DNA from: Magicicada septendecula
Lineage: Eukaryota; Arthropoda; Insecta; Hemiptera; Cicadidae
NCBI GenBank assembly: GCA_034769895.1
Contig: CM068372.1
Location: 370,841,258-370,905,257, forward strand
Reading direction: 5' to 3'
Length of the DNA stretch: 64,000 nt
Below, one piece after another: positions 46,118 through 57,500 of the stretch. The notes below the pieces were generated by a model that did no database searches, was not told the origin of the DNA, and was given only the letters and a program-made list of their open reading frames with translations. The position numbers were made by a program, and so were the translations under genes. How positions within the stretch are numbered: position 1 is the stretch's first letter; every line of letters starts with the position of its first letter.

Positions 46118-46511
46118 TTGCTTACGCGCAATCTGCCTAGCGCACTTACGTCACCGTGGCGGTGTTCCACGTGGTCACCCCGCTGCGACTAATCAGTCTA
46201 CACTCAATCTTTGAAAGTGCGTTTGCACCCTTGTTTTCTAGCCAAGCCGCGGCAACCTAAATTTGCTATGTTCTTTTATTTCTGATCTAGTTTCAATGCT
46301 ACAAATTACAAGCCTTACATTCATCTTATACTTTGGCTATGAGCTAAGACGTAATTGCGTAGGCCTGCGCTTCTAAATAATTTCAATAAACGTTACTTAA
46401 TCATAATTTTCAGTCCACTAATTAATGTAATACACTTTCTGACTTCCTACCAGCTTCCTTAAGCTTGCAAAACTAACTCAAGATGATTTCGAGAGTGTTA
46501 AGCACGCAACA
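46118..46511 (+). repeat. Inverted BEL-A LTR, lacking its first ~25 bp
   Basis: Reverse complement of 36530-36926. It begins TGCTTACGCGCAATCTGCC at the join with the pol fragment and ends CACGCAACA at 46511. A short filler TATGCAAC follows and then pol sequence in the same (plus) orientation. Confidence 0.85.
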
Positions 46512-46515
46512 TATG

Positions 46516-47495
46516 CAACAAGTGGAAAAAGCAGTCGAAAAATTTATCGGTAGGACAATTGGTCCTCATTCTGGATGACAATGCCCCACCATTGGTTTGG
46601 AAGCGCGGCATTGTCATTCAGACATATCTTGGGCAGGATTCGTTGGTACGTGTTGCGGACGTCCGTACTGCCAACGGCATTCTGCGTAGACCCATTCATA
46701 AGCTGTGTCCACTTCCGGTGGCAACAGAGTGATTGCGCCTCGGTGTTTCATGCCCGGGACATTGCCGGTCGAGCACATGCTCTTCCATACACATTTTATT
46801 GACTACAATGTTATGTAACTTATATCATGTAACTTATGTAATGTATACCATTTATGCACTTGTATGTATTGTATCATTAATGGACGCCATGTAGCGGTGC
46901 ATTGGTGAACATTTAAACGTTTTTCTTTTTTTAGTGTGATGCCAATTATGGTGAACGGTGTGGTGCAGTGTATATTATTATACTAAATTTTTGTGTATTT
47001 TCATTATATTATTATATTAAATTTTGTGTATTTTCATTATATTATTATATTAAATTTTTGGGTATTTTTATTGTACATTATTATCAATATTTGTGGCATA
47101 CTTCTACTGTATATTGTCATAGTGAATTTTCCAGATATATTACCTTGTATTGCTGCGCAGTACTGTTTATTACACGCTAAGTGTCACGCTGTTATTTTTT
47201 AAATTGGTTGTATTTCTTTAATGTTTGTGCAAGGCCACCCACGGTGTCCTTATTGCCATGTATTATTGTTATTATTGTTCATGATTTATTCGCATATTCA
47301 AGCCTTTGCATTATTGTTACATATTACAATATGGAGCATTGATTAATAATGTATTTAATTATATTAATGATGTACTCGTTTATATTATATTTGTATGTTT
47401 GCCAGTATTCATGTATACTTGTATGCGCTAAATAATTTGTTCTTTTTTTTTTACTGCAAACTATGTCAAAATAGCCGATTTTGAGGCGAGCAGTA
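46516..47495 (+). mobile_element. BEL-A pol C-terminal tail and 3' region, plus strand
   Basis: From 46516 to the stop at 46730-46732 it encodes the last ~70 residues of pol (NLSVGQLVLILDDNAPPLVW to RRPIHKLCPLPVATE). 46733-47495 is the 3' untranslated region, ending in the polypurine tract TTTTGAGGCGAGCAGTA. It is the inverted counterpart of 44447-45420. Confidence 0.85.
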
Positions 47496-47914
47496 TGTTA
47501 AGACATTGTACATTGCACTTGCTTACGCGCAATCTGCCTAGCGCACTTACGTCACCGTGGCGGTGTTCCACGTGGTCACCCCGCCGCGACTAATCAGTCT
47601 ACACTCAATCTTTGAACAGTGCGTTTGCACCCTTGTTTTCTAGCCAAGCCGCGGCAACCTAAATTTGCTATGTTCTTTTATTTCTGATCTAGTGTCAATG
47701 CTACACATTACGTAGCCTTACATTCATCTTATACTTTGGCTATGAGCTAAGACGTAATTGCGTAGGCCTGCGCTTCTAAATGATTTCAATAAACGTTACT
47801 TAATCATAATTTATAGTCCACTAATTAATGTAATACACTTTCTGACTTCCTACCAGCTTACTTAAGCTTGCAAAACTAACTCAAGATGATTTCGAGAGTG
47901 TTAAGCACGCAACA
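47496..47914 (+). repeat. BEL-A LTR, plus strand, right border of the cluster
   Basis: TGTTAAGACATTG ... AAGCACGCAACA, 419 bp, the full-length inverted counterpart of 36530-36948 and 44027-44446. It ends exactly at 47914, where the pogo-like transposase tail begins. No 5-bp duplication matches the far left border (CCATA before 36530 against GAATG after 47914). Confidence 0.9.
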
Positions 47915-48043
47915 GAATGCATAGTTTGCAACGAGACAACTGATGAAGATTGGGTTCAGTGCACCTCTTGCAAAGGGTGGGCACATGTTGCTTGCACTGA
48001 TCAAGAAAATCTCCTGTATTATAAATGTGACAATTGTTCTTAG
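47915..48043 (+). pseudogene. PHD-finger tail of a pogo-like transposase
   Basis: 43 codons in frame up to a TAG: ECIVCNETTDEDWVQCTSCK, then GWAHVACTDQENLLYY and KCDNCS. The Cys/His spacing (C-x2-C ... C-x2-C ... H-x2-C ... C-x2-C) and Trp before the His fit a PHD zinc finger. Such fingers form the C-terminal end of several arthropod pogo/Tigger-type and related DDE transposases. The part upstream is cut off by the BEL cluster and is not found on its other side. Confidence 0.75.
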
Positions 48044-48397
48044 TTTATTTACATGTAAATTTCGTTTTAGCTTCTATATGTTGGTTTTTACTATAATTAC
48101 TTCTTACTTACTTAGATTAACCATGTATTAAGCAAAATAACAGTAAATTTTAACAATAATTTTGAAAATTTCATAGCGTCCGGTACTGGGCGCATACTTT
48201 TTAAAATGGCCATTTACAGACACAATTTGTTTTGTTTATTTTATCATTAAACATTTTGCTATTAGCAGATATGTTAATTTTTTCTAATAAAAAAACATTT
48301 AAGCTTCACGACTGCTGCATTTACATTCCTCTACATTACTTTAAAAAATTTTTATTTTCAAAAAAGCTAAGGTATCCGGTACTGGGCGAGTCTCCCC

Positions 48398-49185
48398 TAA
48401 AGAAACAGCCTATTCAAACAGCATCGGTCAAAGCTGTCATTCAGACCCGCTTTAGAAGAGATATACAAGTGTCTTTTTAAAACCCATTTGTACATCCGTC
48501 ATGGTAACTATACGCGTATCATTCGAAGAGATACGTGACAAGCAGCACACCTGATCCCCATAGTATTCACTATTGTGAGTCTAGCCTCCGCACGGTGCAA
48601 CCCCGCGCCCGCGACCACAAATAACATTAACGCCTTACATCACATATAAAATCACTGTTGCCAGGTCCTCCAAAATTTCGGAAGAACTGCATTTTATTAG
48701 CAGTCCAGAAAATACGAAGTCTGGTGACAATCTTCAAAATTTTCTGAGCTTAGTTTCAATGACATATTGTGTTTCAAGGTTTTGTTTTTGTGTATGGTGT
48801 CAAATCAGGTGTTAACATCTAAACCATTAGACATTGTTTTCTAAAAAGTTTATAGCTTCTGCATTCCAAAACAAACAATTACAAAGACACCCAAACACAA
48901 TCATAAGATGTTTATTTAATAAAGGACTTTCTTTGAAGTGAGTCAAAATAAATTCCAAAATTGTTCCTAGTTGTTTTTCTAAAATAATTATAATTGATAA
49001 GTTTAATAAGTTATTAGATACACTGCAGTGTATAGTCCACCATTTTTATTTAACTCCTACCCCTCTCTGCTTTCCCAGAATTATTTTCATAAAGTGGTTG
49101 TCCTTATGTTTGCTTTCTAGAAGGTGCTTAGGATATAAATTGATGACTCGTTGGGCACTTGGTGAAACATATTAATACAAAGGTT
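48398..49185. other. No gene recognised
   Basis: AT-rich non-coding sequence between the pogo-like right end and the repeats flanking BEL element B. Only short ORFs without motifs. Confidence 0.5.
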
Positions 49186-49350
49186 TTTTAAAAATATATA
49201 AACACTTGGTACGTTTCAGTTTTTCTATTTAACTCTGACAGCTGTTTCGACTTCTTAAGCCATTGTCGAAGAGCTGAGTGAACACTAAACAGAGGATGTA
49301 AGGGTGGTTGACATCTGTATAGGGCGTGTATCGGAACATGTGTGATGTGT
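49186..49350 (-). repeat. Penelope-like-end repeat, left inverted copy
   Basis: The stretch with GACAGCTGTTTCGACTTCTT and ATTGTCGAAGAGCT, then GAGGATGTAAGGGTGGTTGA, is repeated as reverse complement at 57352-57500, on the far side of BEL element B. TTTCGAC ... ATTGTCGAAGAGC phrases are typical of ends of Penelope-like and related arthropod repeats; the family is not proven. Confidence 0.65.
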
Positions 49351-49696
49351 GAAGATGGAGGGGGGTTGCAGAAGCTAAGGGAAGGTCAAGTGTCTGTAAA
49401 AACTAAATATAATCTGAATGAAAAATATAAAATTAACTAAACTAAATAATAGCTTTTAATAAAGGGGATACACAGAATTCAGTTTGTTCATTTGTTAAAT
49501 TTTTGTTATTTTTTATTGCTTTCTTAATTTCTAGAATTACTAAAAAATCCAATTTTTTACCTTTTTGTATGTTGTGGAGTAGCGTTGTTTTTTGTGTATA
49601 TGAGGTGATTGTGTTGTAACCAATGATCTGCAAAACCTGTATTGGTTAACATAAATGGCGAACATAAGAAAGCGATTTTAAACAATAAGGTTGGCT

Positions 49697-49962
49697 ACCT
49701 TCTATCAATGACTTAATCATGTAATGTGACTTCGGAAAATTCATTAAAATCAATTCAATACAGTCCACAATTTTCTTATCATTTCTTATTCCTACTTATT
49801 CGATAAATGCATTACAAGCTATTTTTTACAAACGCTTCTGGTACACGCCGACAGGATTCACCACATTTGTTGGATCACTCACTTCACTCAACATTTTTTG
49901 GTCCACTGTGCCTGGATTCTTCTCATACCATTTTTTGGTCCTCACGGTATGGATCATTAACA
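49697..49962 (+). repeat. 5' LTR of BEL element B, 5'-truncated
   Basis: 266 bp equal to the last 266 bp of the 3' LTR (57089-57354), ending ATTAACA. The first ~258 bp of the LTR are missing. Two PBS-like modules (49899 and 49936) lie inside its end, before the actual PBS. Confidence 0.85.
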
Positions 49963-49967
49963 TTTTT

Positions 49968-49990
49968 TGGTCACTCCGGACCTGGATTTT
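49968..49990 (+). other. PBS of BEL element B
   Basis: TGGTCACTCCGGACCTGGATT begins 5 bp after the LTR end, preceded by a run of T. It shares its pattern (TGGTC...CGGACC.GGATT) with the BEL-A PBS at 43598-43635. Two related modules precede it inside the LTR. Confidence 0.7.
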
Positions 49991-50253
49991 CCATTTAATA
50001 TTTTTCTGCCACTATTTCTGGCCATCACGGGCGAATTAGCACATCAGCTGATACGACCGTGGCGTGATTTTCATCAGCATTTCGCTCGTCATCTTGCAGC
50101 CTTCTGATAACATCTTAGCAAGTGCCTGCTAGCTACAGTGCTTTACACAAGGCGGTCATCTCTACTAGCTGTTTGCCATCACCACCAAGGCGTCGACGCT
50201 GCAGGACATCGCCAACAAGGTATCACCAACAACAGTGTAACAAGGTGCGTACA

Positions 50254-53200
50254 ATGTCTGAAGAAGGCCTCAAAGTGCTGACCAGAAAGAGAGGCGGCTT
50301 AAAGTCCGCAATAGTGCAGATACAATCTGCTGTAAATTCGTTTGATGTAACTTTAAATACAAAACATTTTTTAACTGTAAGACTGGACAGTCTCAAAAGC
50401 TTGGCCTCGAAATACGACGAGGTGCAGTCTGAAATAGAACTCATTAGTAAGGACACGAGCGTTGCTCAAGCAGACCGAGTTGAGGTCGAAGAAATGTTAT
50501 ATTCGACTGAAGCAAACATTTTGCAATTACTTGACACATTTAATGCTCAGACTGTACCTCCCGTATTATCGACGCACATGCAATTAAAACCAATAAGTTT
50601 GCCCTGCTTCTCAGGCAACATATTGGAATGGCAACATTTTTACTCAGTTTTTACCGATTTAGTGCATTCAAGATCCGATTTAACGCCAGCACAAAAATTA
50701 CATTATTTACATTCTTCTTTGAAGTGTGAACCTTTAGATTTAATCAAGTCATTACCTATCTGTAAAGAAAATTATCCAATAGCGTTGAGTTTGCTGTCCG
50801 AAAGGTATGACAACCCATTCATACTAGCTAAATACTATGTGCAAAACTTACTTCAGGTCAAGTCGACAATAAAGGACTCGGTCCAAAGTTTGGCAGAGTT
50901 CACTAACACAATAACGTCTTCCGTTAATTCACTGGCAGCAATGAAGCTGTCAGTGAATTCATTTGAATTTATCACTATACAGTTACTATCCACTAAACTC
51001 GACCCTATTACTTTCAAACTTTGGAAGGAGTCAATAGACCCTGACAATTTACCTAGCTTTCAAGATTTCACGCATTTTTTAAACTCACGTAGACAGCTGT
51101 TAGAAAATACACTGCCTATCGAACCCGGACAGCAACTCAACAAACTTAATGTAAGACCTAACAATAAATATGATAAATGTAACTCAAGAAACACTGCTGG
51201 CAGCACTACATTTAAGAGCTATCACGCAGCGGCAAACCATTATTCATGCGTGTGTTGTAAATCCAATCACCCGCTTTACATATGTAATAAATTTCGTATA
51301 TTAACCACCGCTGAGCGGGGACAATTTGTCTCAAATCATAAATGTTGTAGCAATTGCCTTAGATCAGGTCATCTTATAGCTAGCTGTAAGAGTAAACAGG
51401 TGTGTAAAATCTGTTCAAAACGACACCACACATTGTTGCACGCAAATTACGTGCCGAACTCAACAGCTGCCAGCAGCAATTATTGCTCGCTTAAATTACA
51501 ATGCAAGAATAATGTTCTTTTATCCACAGCAGTTGTATATGTCGTTGACCAGGCTGGCAACAGACATAGGGCTAGAGCTCTTCTAGACGCCGGTTCACAG
51601 ATAAGTTTCTGTACAAAATCATTTGCAAAGAAGTTACAGCTCAAATTAACTAAATCTAACATACCAATCACAGGAATAAACAATACAACGTGTTACGCAA
51701 CTGATATTGCTTCTATACGTATTATTTCCCGCTATCAAAGATATAGCTTCGAGGCGAAATGTGCCGTCTTATCTACTTTAACTCACAATCTGCCTACAAA
51801 TTCGTTTGATATCAACCAGTTCCACATTCCAAACAAGATCTTCCTGGCTGACCCCGATTTTAATATATCGTCGCAAATCGACATACTATTAGGGGCACAA
51901 TTTTATCTGGACTTGATCTTAACCTATAAATACATACGCGGCCCCAAATTTTCCCATCATTCAGGAAACAAAGCTGGGCTACATTTTGTCTGGCAACTTG
52001 CCCAAACACTGCCGCAACGAGGGTCCTGCTGTTTCTTTCCTAGCAAGGAACAACGACAGTCAAATTCTGCAATCTCTCGAAAGATTTTGGGAAGCAGAAA
52101 CTATCCCTGACAACACCCCTGATAACGAGTCAGCCTGTGAAGAGCATTTTGTGCGCTCTACCCAGCGCAACCACGAGGGTAGATTTGTGGTTTCCCTTCC
52201 ATTTAAGCCTAATAATCTCCACTTGGGGGAATCTTACACGAGTGCTGAATCAAGATTCTTAAGCTTAGAGCGTCGCTTTAAACGAGATGCTAAGCTCGCT
52301 CGCGACTACGCGGACTTTATCAAAGAATATAAGGATCTTGGGCACATGACACTCATCAATGATGGCGCTATCAATTTAGGAGCGTCAAATATTTACTACC
52401 TGCCTCACCATGCCGTATTTAAACAGTCTAGTTTGACCACAAAACTGCGCGTTGTTTTTGATGGTTCGTCCAAGACTACTAATGGCCTTTCTTTAAATGA
52501 CATATTGTTAGTAGGCCCCAATGTTCAACAAGACCTTTTTTCCATTCTTTTGCGTTTCCGCATACATAAGTATGTTCTCATTGCCGACATCGAGAAGATG
52601 TATCGTCAGATTCGCGTAGCTGAAGGGGATTGTCACTATCAACGCATTCTGTGGCGTGATTCTCCCCTCGAACCACTTAAACATTTCGCATTGCGAACGG
52701 TAACCTACGGCACGGCTAGTGCTTCGTTTTTGGCCACTCGCTGTCTTCTACAAATTGGTAGGGACAATCAGGCTTCCTTTCCCCAAGCGGCGTTAGCTAT
52801 AACAAACGATTTTTATGTCGACGATCTACTTACCGGTTCGGACACTATCCCTGATCTAACCAAGCTGAAATCCGATCTAGGTGCGTTACTAAGTCAATAT
52901 GGTTTCACGCTGCACAAATGGGCATCAAATGAACCCACAGCGGTCGCAAATCATGACAATTTTTCGCGCCCCCTAAATAAACAGGACAATGTGCGTACCC
53001 TAGGCATTCTTTGGAACAATACTGCCGATTCATTTTTGTTCGACATCAAATCATTTCCCGTTGATTCAAGCATATCCAAGAGAAAAATTCTTTCGATTAT
53101 TGCTGGAATATACGATCCTCTTGGTTTAATCGGTCCAGTTGTCTTTTTGTATAAACATTTCATGCAGCGACTTTTGCTTTGCAAGCTTGGTTGGGATGAA

Positions 53201-55378
53201 CCGATCTCCGGTCAGTCACGTTCGGATTGGCATTCTTTGTGTGACAAATTGGGTCTGATTGGCAAAATTGTGGTCCCGCGATCTATTCGTTGCAAGCGTG
53301 AGGCAGCTACAGTTCAATTGCATGGTTTTTCGGATGCTTCTGAAAGGGGGTTTGGCTGTTGTATGTATGTCAGAGTCATTTATCAAGATTCTACTGCCTC
53401 CTGTCACCTCTTGTGCTCCAAATCTCGCGTGGCTCACCTACGACAGGTGTCATTAACTCGCATCGAACTCTGCGCTTGCTTGTTGTTATCGCGACTCGTA
53501 TCTAAGGTCATTCCTGCTCTGTATTCGTTTATTGATAATGTACATTTGTATTCTGACTCTATGGTGGCTCTTTACTGGATTCATGCCCAGTCTACGCGGT
53601 GGAAAACATACGTCGCTAATCGGGTTGCTGAAATTCAGCGTCTTACGCAAACTTATACTTGGCATCACATTGATTCACGACACAATCCTGCTGATATTAT
53701 ATCTAGGGGTGTCACCCTGACGTTTTGCGCGATTGCTCGCTTTGGTGGCACGGTCCTAGCTGTTTGTCTCAATCGTCAGAGTCTGATCCCTTCCCATCCT
53801 TCGTGCCGGCCACTCCGTCGTCTTCTGAAGTCACTGCGGAAGAGAAACATACACATAACCTTTCTCTAATGTCTACCCTGGCTGTCGACCTCTCTTTGGA
53901 CTTTTCCTCGTTGCATCGTCTAACGCGCGTATACGCTTACTGTTTTCGGTTCATCAGAAATATTAGACACGCAAGTGCTGACAAACTTACGGGCGATCTT
54001 ACCCCTGTAGAAATTCATCAGGCTCTCAATTTCTTCATAAAACAATCTCAGTCGATCCACTTCGCAGCCGAAATTAATTGTCTTCGTAACGGATCTGCTG
54101 TTTCCATTGGAGTAAGTTGGCTTCTCTCGACCCATTTCTTGACGACTCTGGAGTGATACGCGTAGGCGGACGATTACAGCATTCCCAATTACCCTACGAC
54201 TCTAAACATCCTATTGTATTACCCCCATCGGCGCATATTACACGCCTTATCATTGAACGTGAACACATTCGTTTACTTCACGCTGGTGCTCAACTCGTGC
54301 ATCATTCACTGCGTCAACGTTGGTGGATTGTTAATGCCAGGTTAGTCATTCGCTCCATCATTCGAAAATGTGTAAGGTGTATCAGGTTCAGTTGCCAAAC
54401 AGCAGGTACAGAGGCTTGGTATTTTACCATCTCCTAGAGTCACTCCTTCTAGGCCGTTTCTATTTTGCGCGGTTGATTATGGTGGTCCCTTCATGATTCG
54501 TCATGGCGGGCAGAAGTCTAGAACTCTTTCCAAGGCATACGTATCTTTGTTTATTTGCTTAGCGACTAGGGCTATTCACATGGAATTGGTTTCCGACCTT
54601 ACGGCCAGTGCGTTTATAGCCGCATTACGTCGTTTCATGGCCCGTAGGGGCATACCCAGTCAGCTGTACTCCGACAATGGCAAACTTTAGGAAGGCCCGC
54701 ACTATCTTACATGATATCTACAACTTTTGGCACAATAAGGATGCCATCTCATCGATCAAGTCATTCACATCCTCTCAGGGGATATCATGGTCATTTATTC
54801 CGCCCTCCTCACCTCATTTCGGTGGCCTTTGGGAGAGCGGCATAAAGAGTTTCAAATTTCATCTGCGCCGCGTGGTAGGCAAATCTATACTCACTTTCGA
54901 AGAGTTCACGACCGTTTTGTCTCAGATAGAGGCATGTCTGAACTCTCGACCTTTATTTGCTATCTCTTCAGATGTTAACGACCCGGTGCCACTTACACCT
55001 GGCCATTTTTTGATTTGCGCACCCTTAACGGCGATACCGGACCCAGACCTTTCTCACATTCCTATTTCTCGTCTTGGGCGTTGGCAACTTCTTCAGAGGT
55101 TTGTCCAAGGCATTTGGAAGGCATGGTCTCGCGATTATTTGCACCAGTTGCAGCAGCGTCACAAGTGGAAGTTTGCCAAGGATAATGTTTCCATTGGTGA
55201 CTTAGTTTTGCTTATTGAGGATAATTTACCTCCATTAGCCTGGAAATTTGGCGTAATTATCGCCACATTTCCCGGCCCAGATAACTTGGTTCGTGTCGTG
55301 GACATTCGCACGCCTACGGGTGTTTTGCGGAGACCAATACATAAGTTATGTCTGTTGCCAGCGCGAGACGAGATTTGA
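50254..55378 (+). pseudogene. BEL/Pao gag-pol polyprotein of element B, frameshifted
   Basis: The likely start is the ATG at 50254 (MSEEGLKVLTRKRG), which aligns with the element-A gag start; the frame is open upstream to 50122 but that part is Arg/Ser/Pro-rich and unlike gag. Gag 50254-51500: LPCFSGNILEWQHF, zinc knuckle CSNCLRSGHLIASC. Protease near 51570 (ALLDAGSQISF). RT in 51986-53869: YYLPHHAVFK, LRVVFDGSSK, FYVDDLLTGSD at about 52810. RNase H: LHGFSDASERGFG, RIELCACLLLSR, HNPADIISRG. Integrase: 53725-54156, 54117-54437, 54493-54690, 54677-55378 (IIEREHIRLLHAG, VDYGGPF, LYSDNG, HFGGLWESGIK with the catalytic Glu, DYLHQLQQRHKW, RRPIHKLC). Five frame changes (near 51940, 53715, 54115, 54405, 54685) inactivate it. 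No env follows. Confidence 0.9.
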
Positions 55379-56810
55379 CAAGATTATGATTACTTAGCAC
55401 AATGCTATTTTATTTAGCCACTGGCTTATTACTTATTACGACCATTTGGTCAACCTAATTGTGATGACTTATCACAATATTTTCTTATCAATTTTGCGCC
55501 ATTGCATGCTTCTATAATTATCATAGTTTTTGGTGGTATATTACTATTTGTATTTGTATGTTAATTTTGTGTGGCATACTATGTCTTACACATTTACATT
55601 TGATGTTTTGGGGTATATTTCATGTTTTTGGTGGTCTCATTTTATAAAATTTTAAAAGGGACGAACAATAAAGAAAAGGAGTTATTCCCTTTGTATAATT
55701 TTAAAGACACATAAGTCAAATGTTCCAAACTTGTTAGTTATAAACACTTGTTTTAGCATAAGCTTTAATTATTTTTTGAGTCAGCAACTGTTTGTTTTAC
55801 TCAAGCAAGTATTAGTTTAGTTAATATGCAAGGCTTTTATTATTATTTGTATTTTCGTATATGCAACATTTGATTTATGCCTCATGTCTTACTCACTATT
55901 GTGTAAAATTTTGTTATTTTCTAAACTTATTTTCAATTGTTTTATGTTTGTAATCACAGTATTGTATCTGTTATTTGACATTGCAATTATTCATATTGTA
56001 ATTATCTAAATTGTTGTTATTGTATTCACATAACTTGCGTTTATGTAAAACCTATCGTTTTGCGTCTGCCGCATGTAACTGCCACGTCTAGATTTATTTT
56101 ATATTGTATTTTATATTGTATTTTATTTGTATTTTATATTGTATTTTATTTTGCGATTAAGCATGCACAATTATTTTTACTTAAATTATGACATACATGT
56201 CATTTGGGCTTGCATTCAGTCAGCATCTAGCTTGTTCATACATTATTACATATTGTAAGTTCCTGAAACTTCAGGAACAGCATGACTTGGTCAATACATG
56301 CCGCCCTGCTGAATATACGCTTGAACATGTAATTGTAACATGTTCAATAACAATTTGGTTCATGTAATTAATTCTCTGTACAGGTCTACGGGCCTCAACT
56401 AATTTTACAGTAACCATCTATGACATGCATAGGGTTACAAACTATCGGTCCATCATGTGATGAGCTTCCGATCATACATTATCAAACACTGTATGATTAT
56501 GTATTTTTTCATGTTTTGTAATGTTCCATACTGTGCACATACACTATGTGACGGTAATATTTGTCAAACCAGACATTCATATTCATGTCTGAAAACAGCT
56601 GTTCGCCAACCTTGGCTTACAAACGCTTATCTTTAGGCTTATCTTATGCATGCTTATCTCTAAGCTATTAACGGATTGCCGTTATCTAATCTCATAACTC
56701 AAGGTTCAACTTAGCCTTGAAACTAACTCGTATTATTAAGAAAACTGTATTCTTTTAAATTAAGTTGTAAGATGTATCATAATTTATTAAAAAATCTTAA
56801 AAAATCACTT
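55379..56810 (+). other. Non-coding 3' region of BEL element B
   Basis: About 1.4 kb between the pol stop and the polypurine tract, unusually long for a BEL element without env. It is T-rich on the plus strand, includes TTTTATATTGTATTTTAT-type short tandem repeats at 56095-56150, and has no ORF of note. An env or other gene may once have been here, but nothing recognisable is left. Confidence 0.5.
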
Positions 56811-56830
56811 GATTTTGACGGGGCAGCTTA
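56811..56830 (+). other. Polypurine tract of BEL element B
   Basis: GATTTTGACGGGGCAGCTTA precedes the LTR start TGTACGG, closely resembling the tract of BEL element A. Confidence 0.75.
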
Positions 56831-57354
56831 TGTACGGTAGCGCGATAATTTCACTTTGTAGGTTGGCTAATCTGCTTACTGCTTTGGTCCAATTTTGCGT
56901 GTTGGAACTTTGTACAGTGTGTGTCAGACGCTAGCGGCGGTCGGTTCGCCGACCTTTTTACTGTCATATTTTCTTGTCAACATTTAATGTAGGCTTTATG
57001 CCGGCACATTTTCACTTATGGCCAACTAGGCTCGCTATCATTTCAATTCAAAATTTTAATACTTTTTGGCAACATGCATTATTAGCCAACCTTCTATCAA
57101 TGACTTAATCATGTAATGTGACTTCGGAAAATTCATTAAAATCAATTCAATACAGTCCACAATTTTCTTATCATTTCTTATTCCTACTTATTCGATGTAT
57201 GCATTACAAGCTATTTTTTACAAACGCTTCTGGTACACGCCGACAGGATTCACCACATTTGTTGGATCACTCACTTCACTCAACATTTTTTGGTCCACCG
57301 TGCCTGGATTCTTCTCATACCATTTTTTGGTCCTCACGGTATGGATCATTAACA
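56831..57354 (+). repeat. 3' LTR of BEL element B (524 bp)
   Basis: TGTACGGTAGCG ... GATCATTAACA. The last 266 bp equal the 5' LTR remnant. It contains two PBS-like modules near its end (TGGTCCACCGTGCCTGGATT and TGGTCCTCACGGTATGGAT). A pair of short ORFs within it (57118-57422 region) are LTR by-products. Confidence 0.85.
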
Positions 57355-57500
57355 CACATGTTCCGATACACACCCTAAACAGATGTCAACCACCCTTACA
57401 TCCTCTGTTTAGTGTTCATTAAGCTCTTTGACAATGCCTTAAGAAGTTGAAACAGCTGTCAGAGTTAAATAAAAAAACTGTGAAATGTATTAAGTGTTAA
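57352..57500 (+). repeat. Penelope-like-end repeat, right inverted copy
   Basis: Reverse complement of about 49190-49345: CACATGTTCCGATACAC, ATGTCAACCACCCTTACATC and AAGAAGTTGAAACAGCTGTC. It starts directly at the end of the BEL-B LTR. Confidence 0.65.

Larger units (their letters stand above)
35005..48397 (+). mobile_element. Pogo-like transposon split by nested BEL retrotransposons
   Basis: Left end TA-GGGAGACTCGCCCAGTACC (35005 onwards) and right end GGTACTGGGCGAGTCTCCCC-TA (to 48397) are inverted copies flanked by TA, the target of Tc1/mariner-pogo elements. The phrase CCGGTACTGGGCG recurs at about 48179 and, as CCAGTACCGGCC, at 35033, so subterminal repeats are present. Within it, 47915-48043 encodes a PHD finger like those at the C-terminus of some pogo-type transposases. 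The rest of the transposase is not found. All sequence from 36530 to 47914 is BEL-derived. Non-coding 35032-36529 also contains dispersed repeats. That one transposon spans both ends is an inference from the TIRs. Confidence 0.6.

Noticed and set aside
50122-50253. 44-codon N-terminal extension of BEL-B gag
   Set aside because: Arg/Ser/Pro-rich sequence unlike gag. The ATG at 50254 aligns with the element-A gag start, so the extension is treated as leader.
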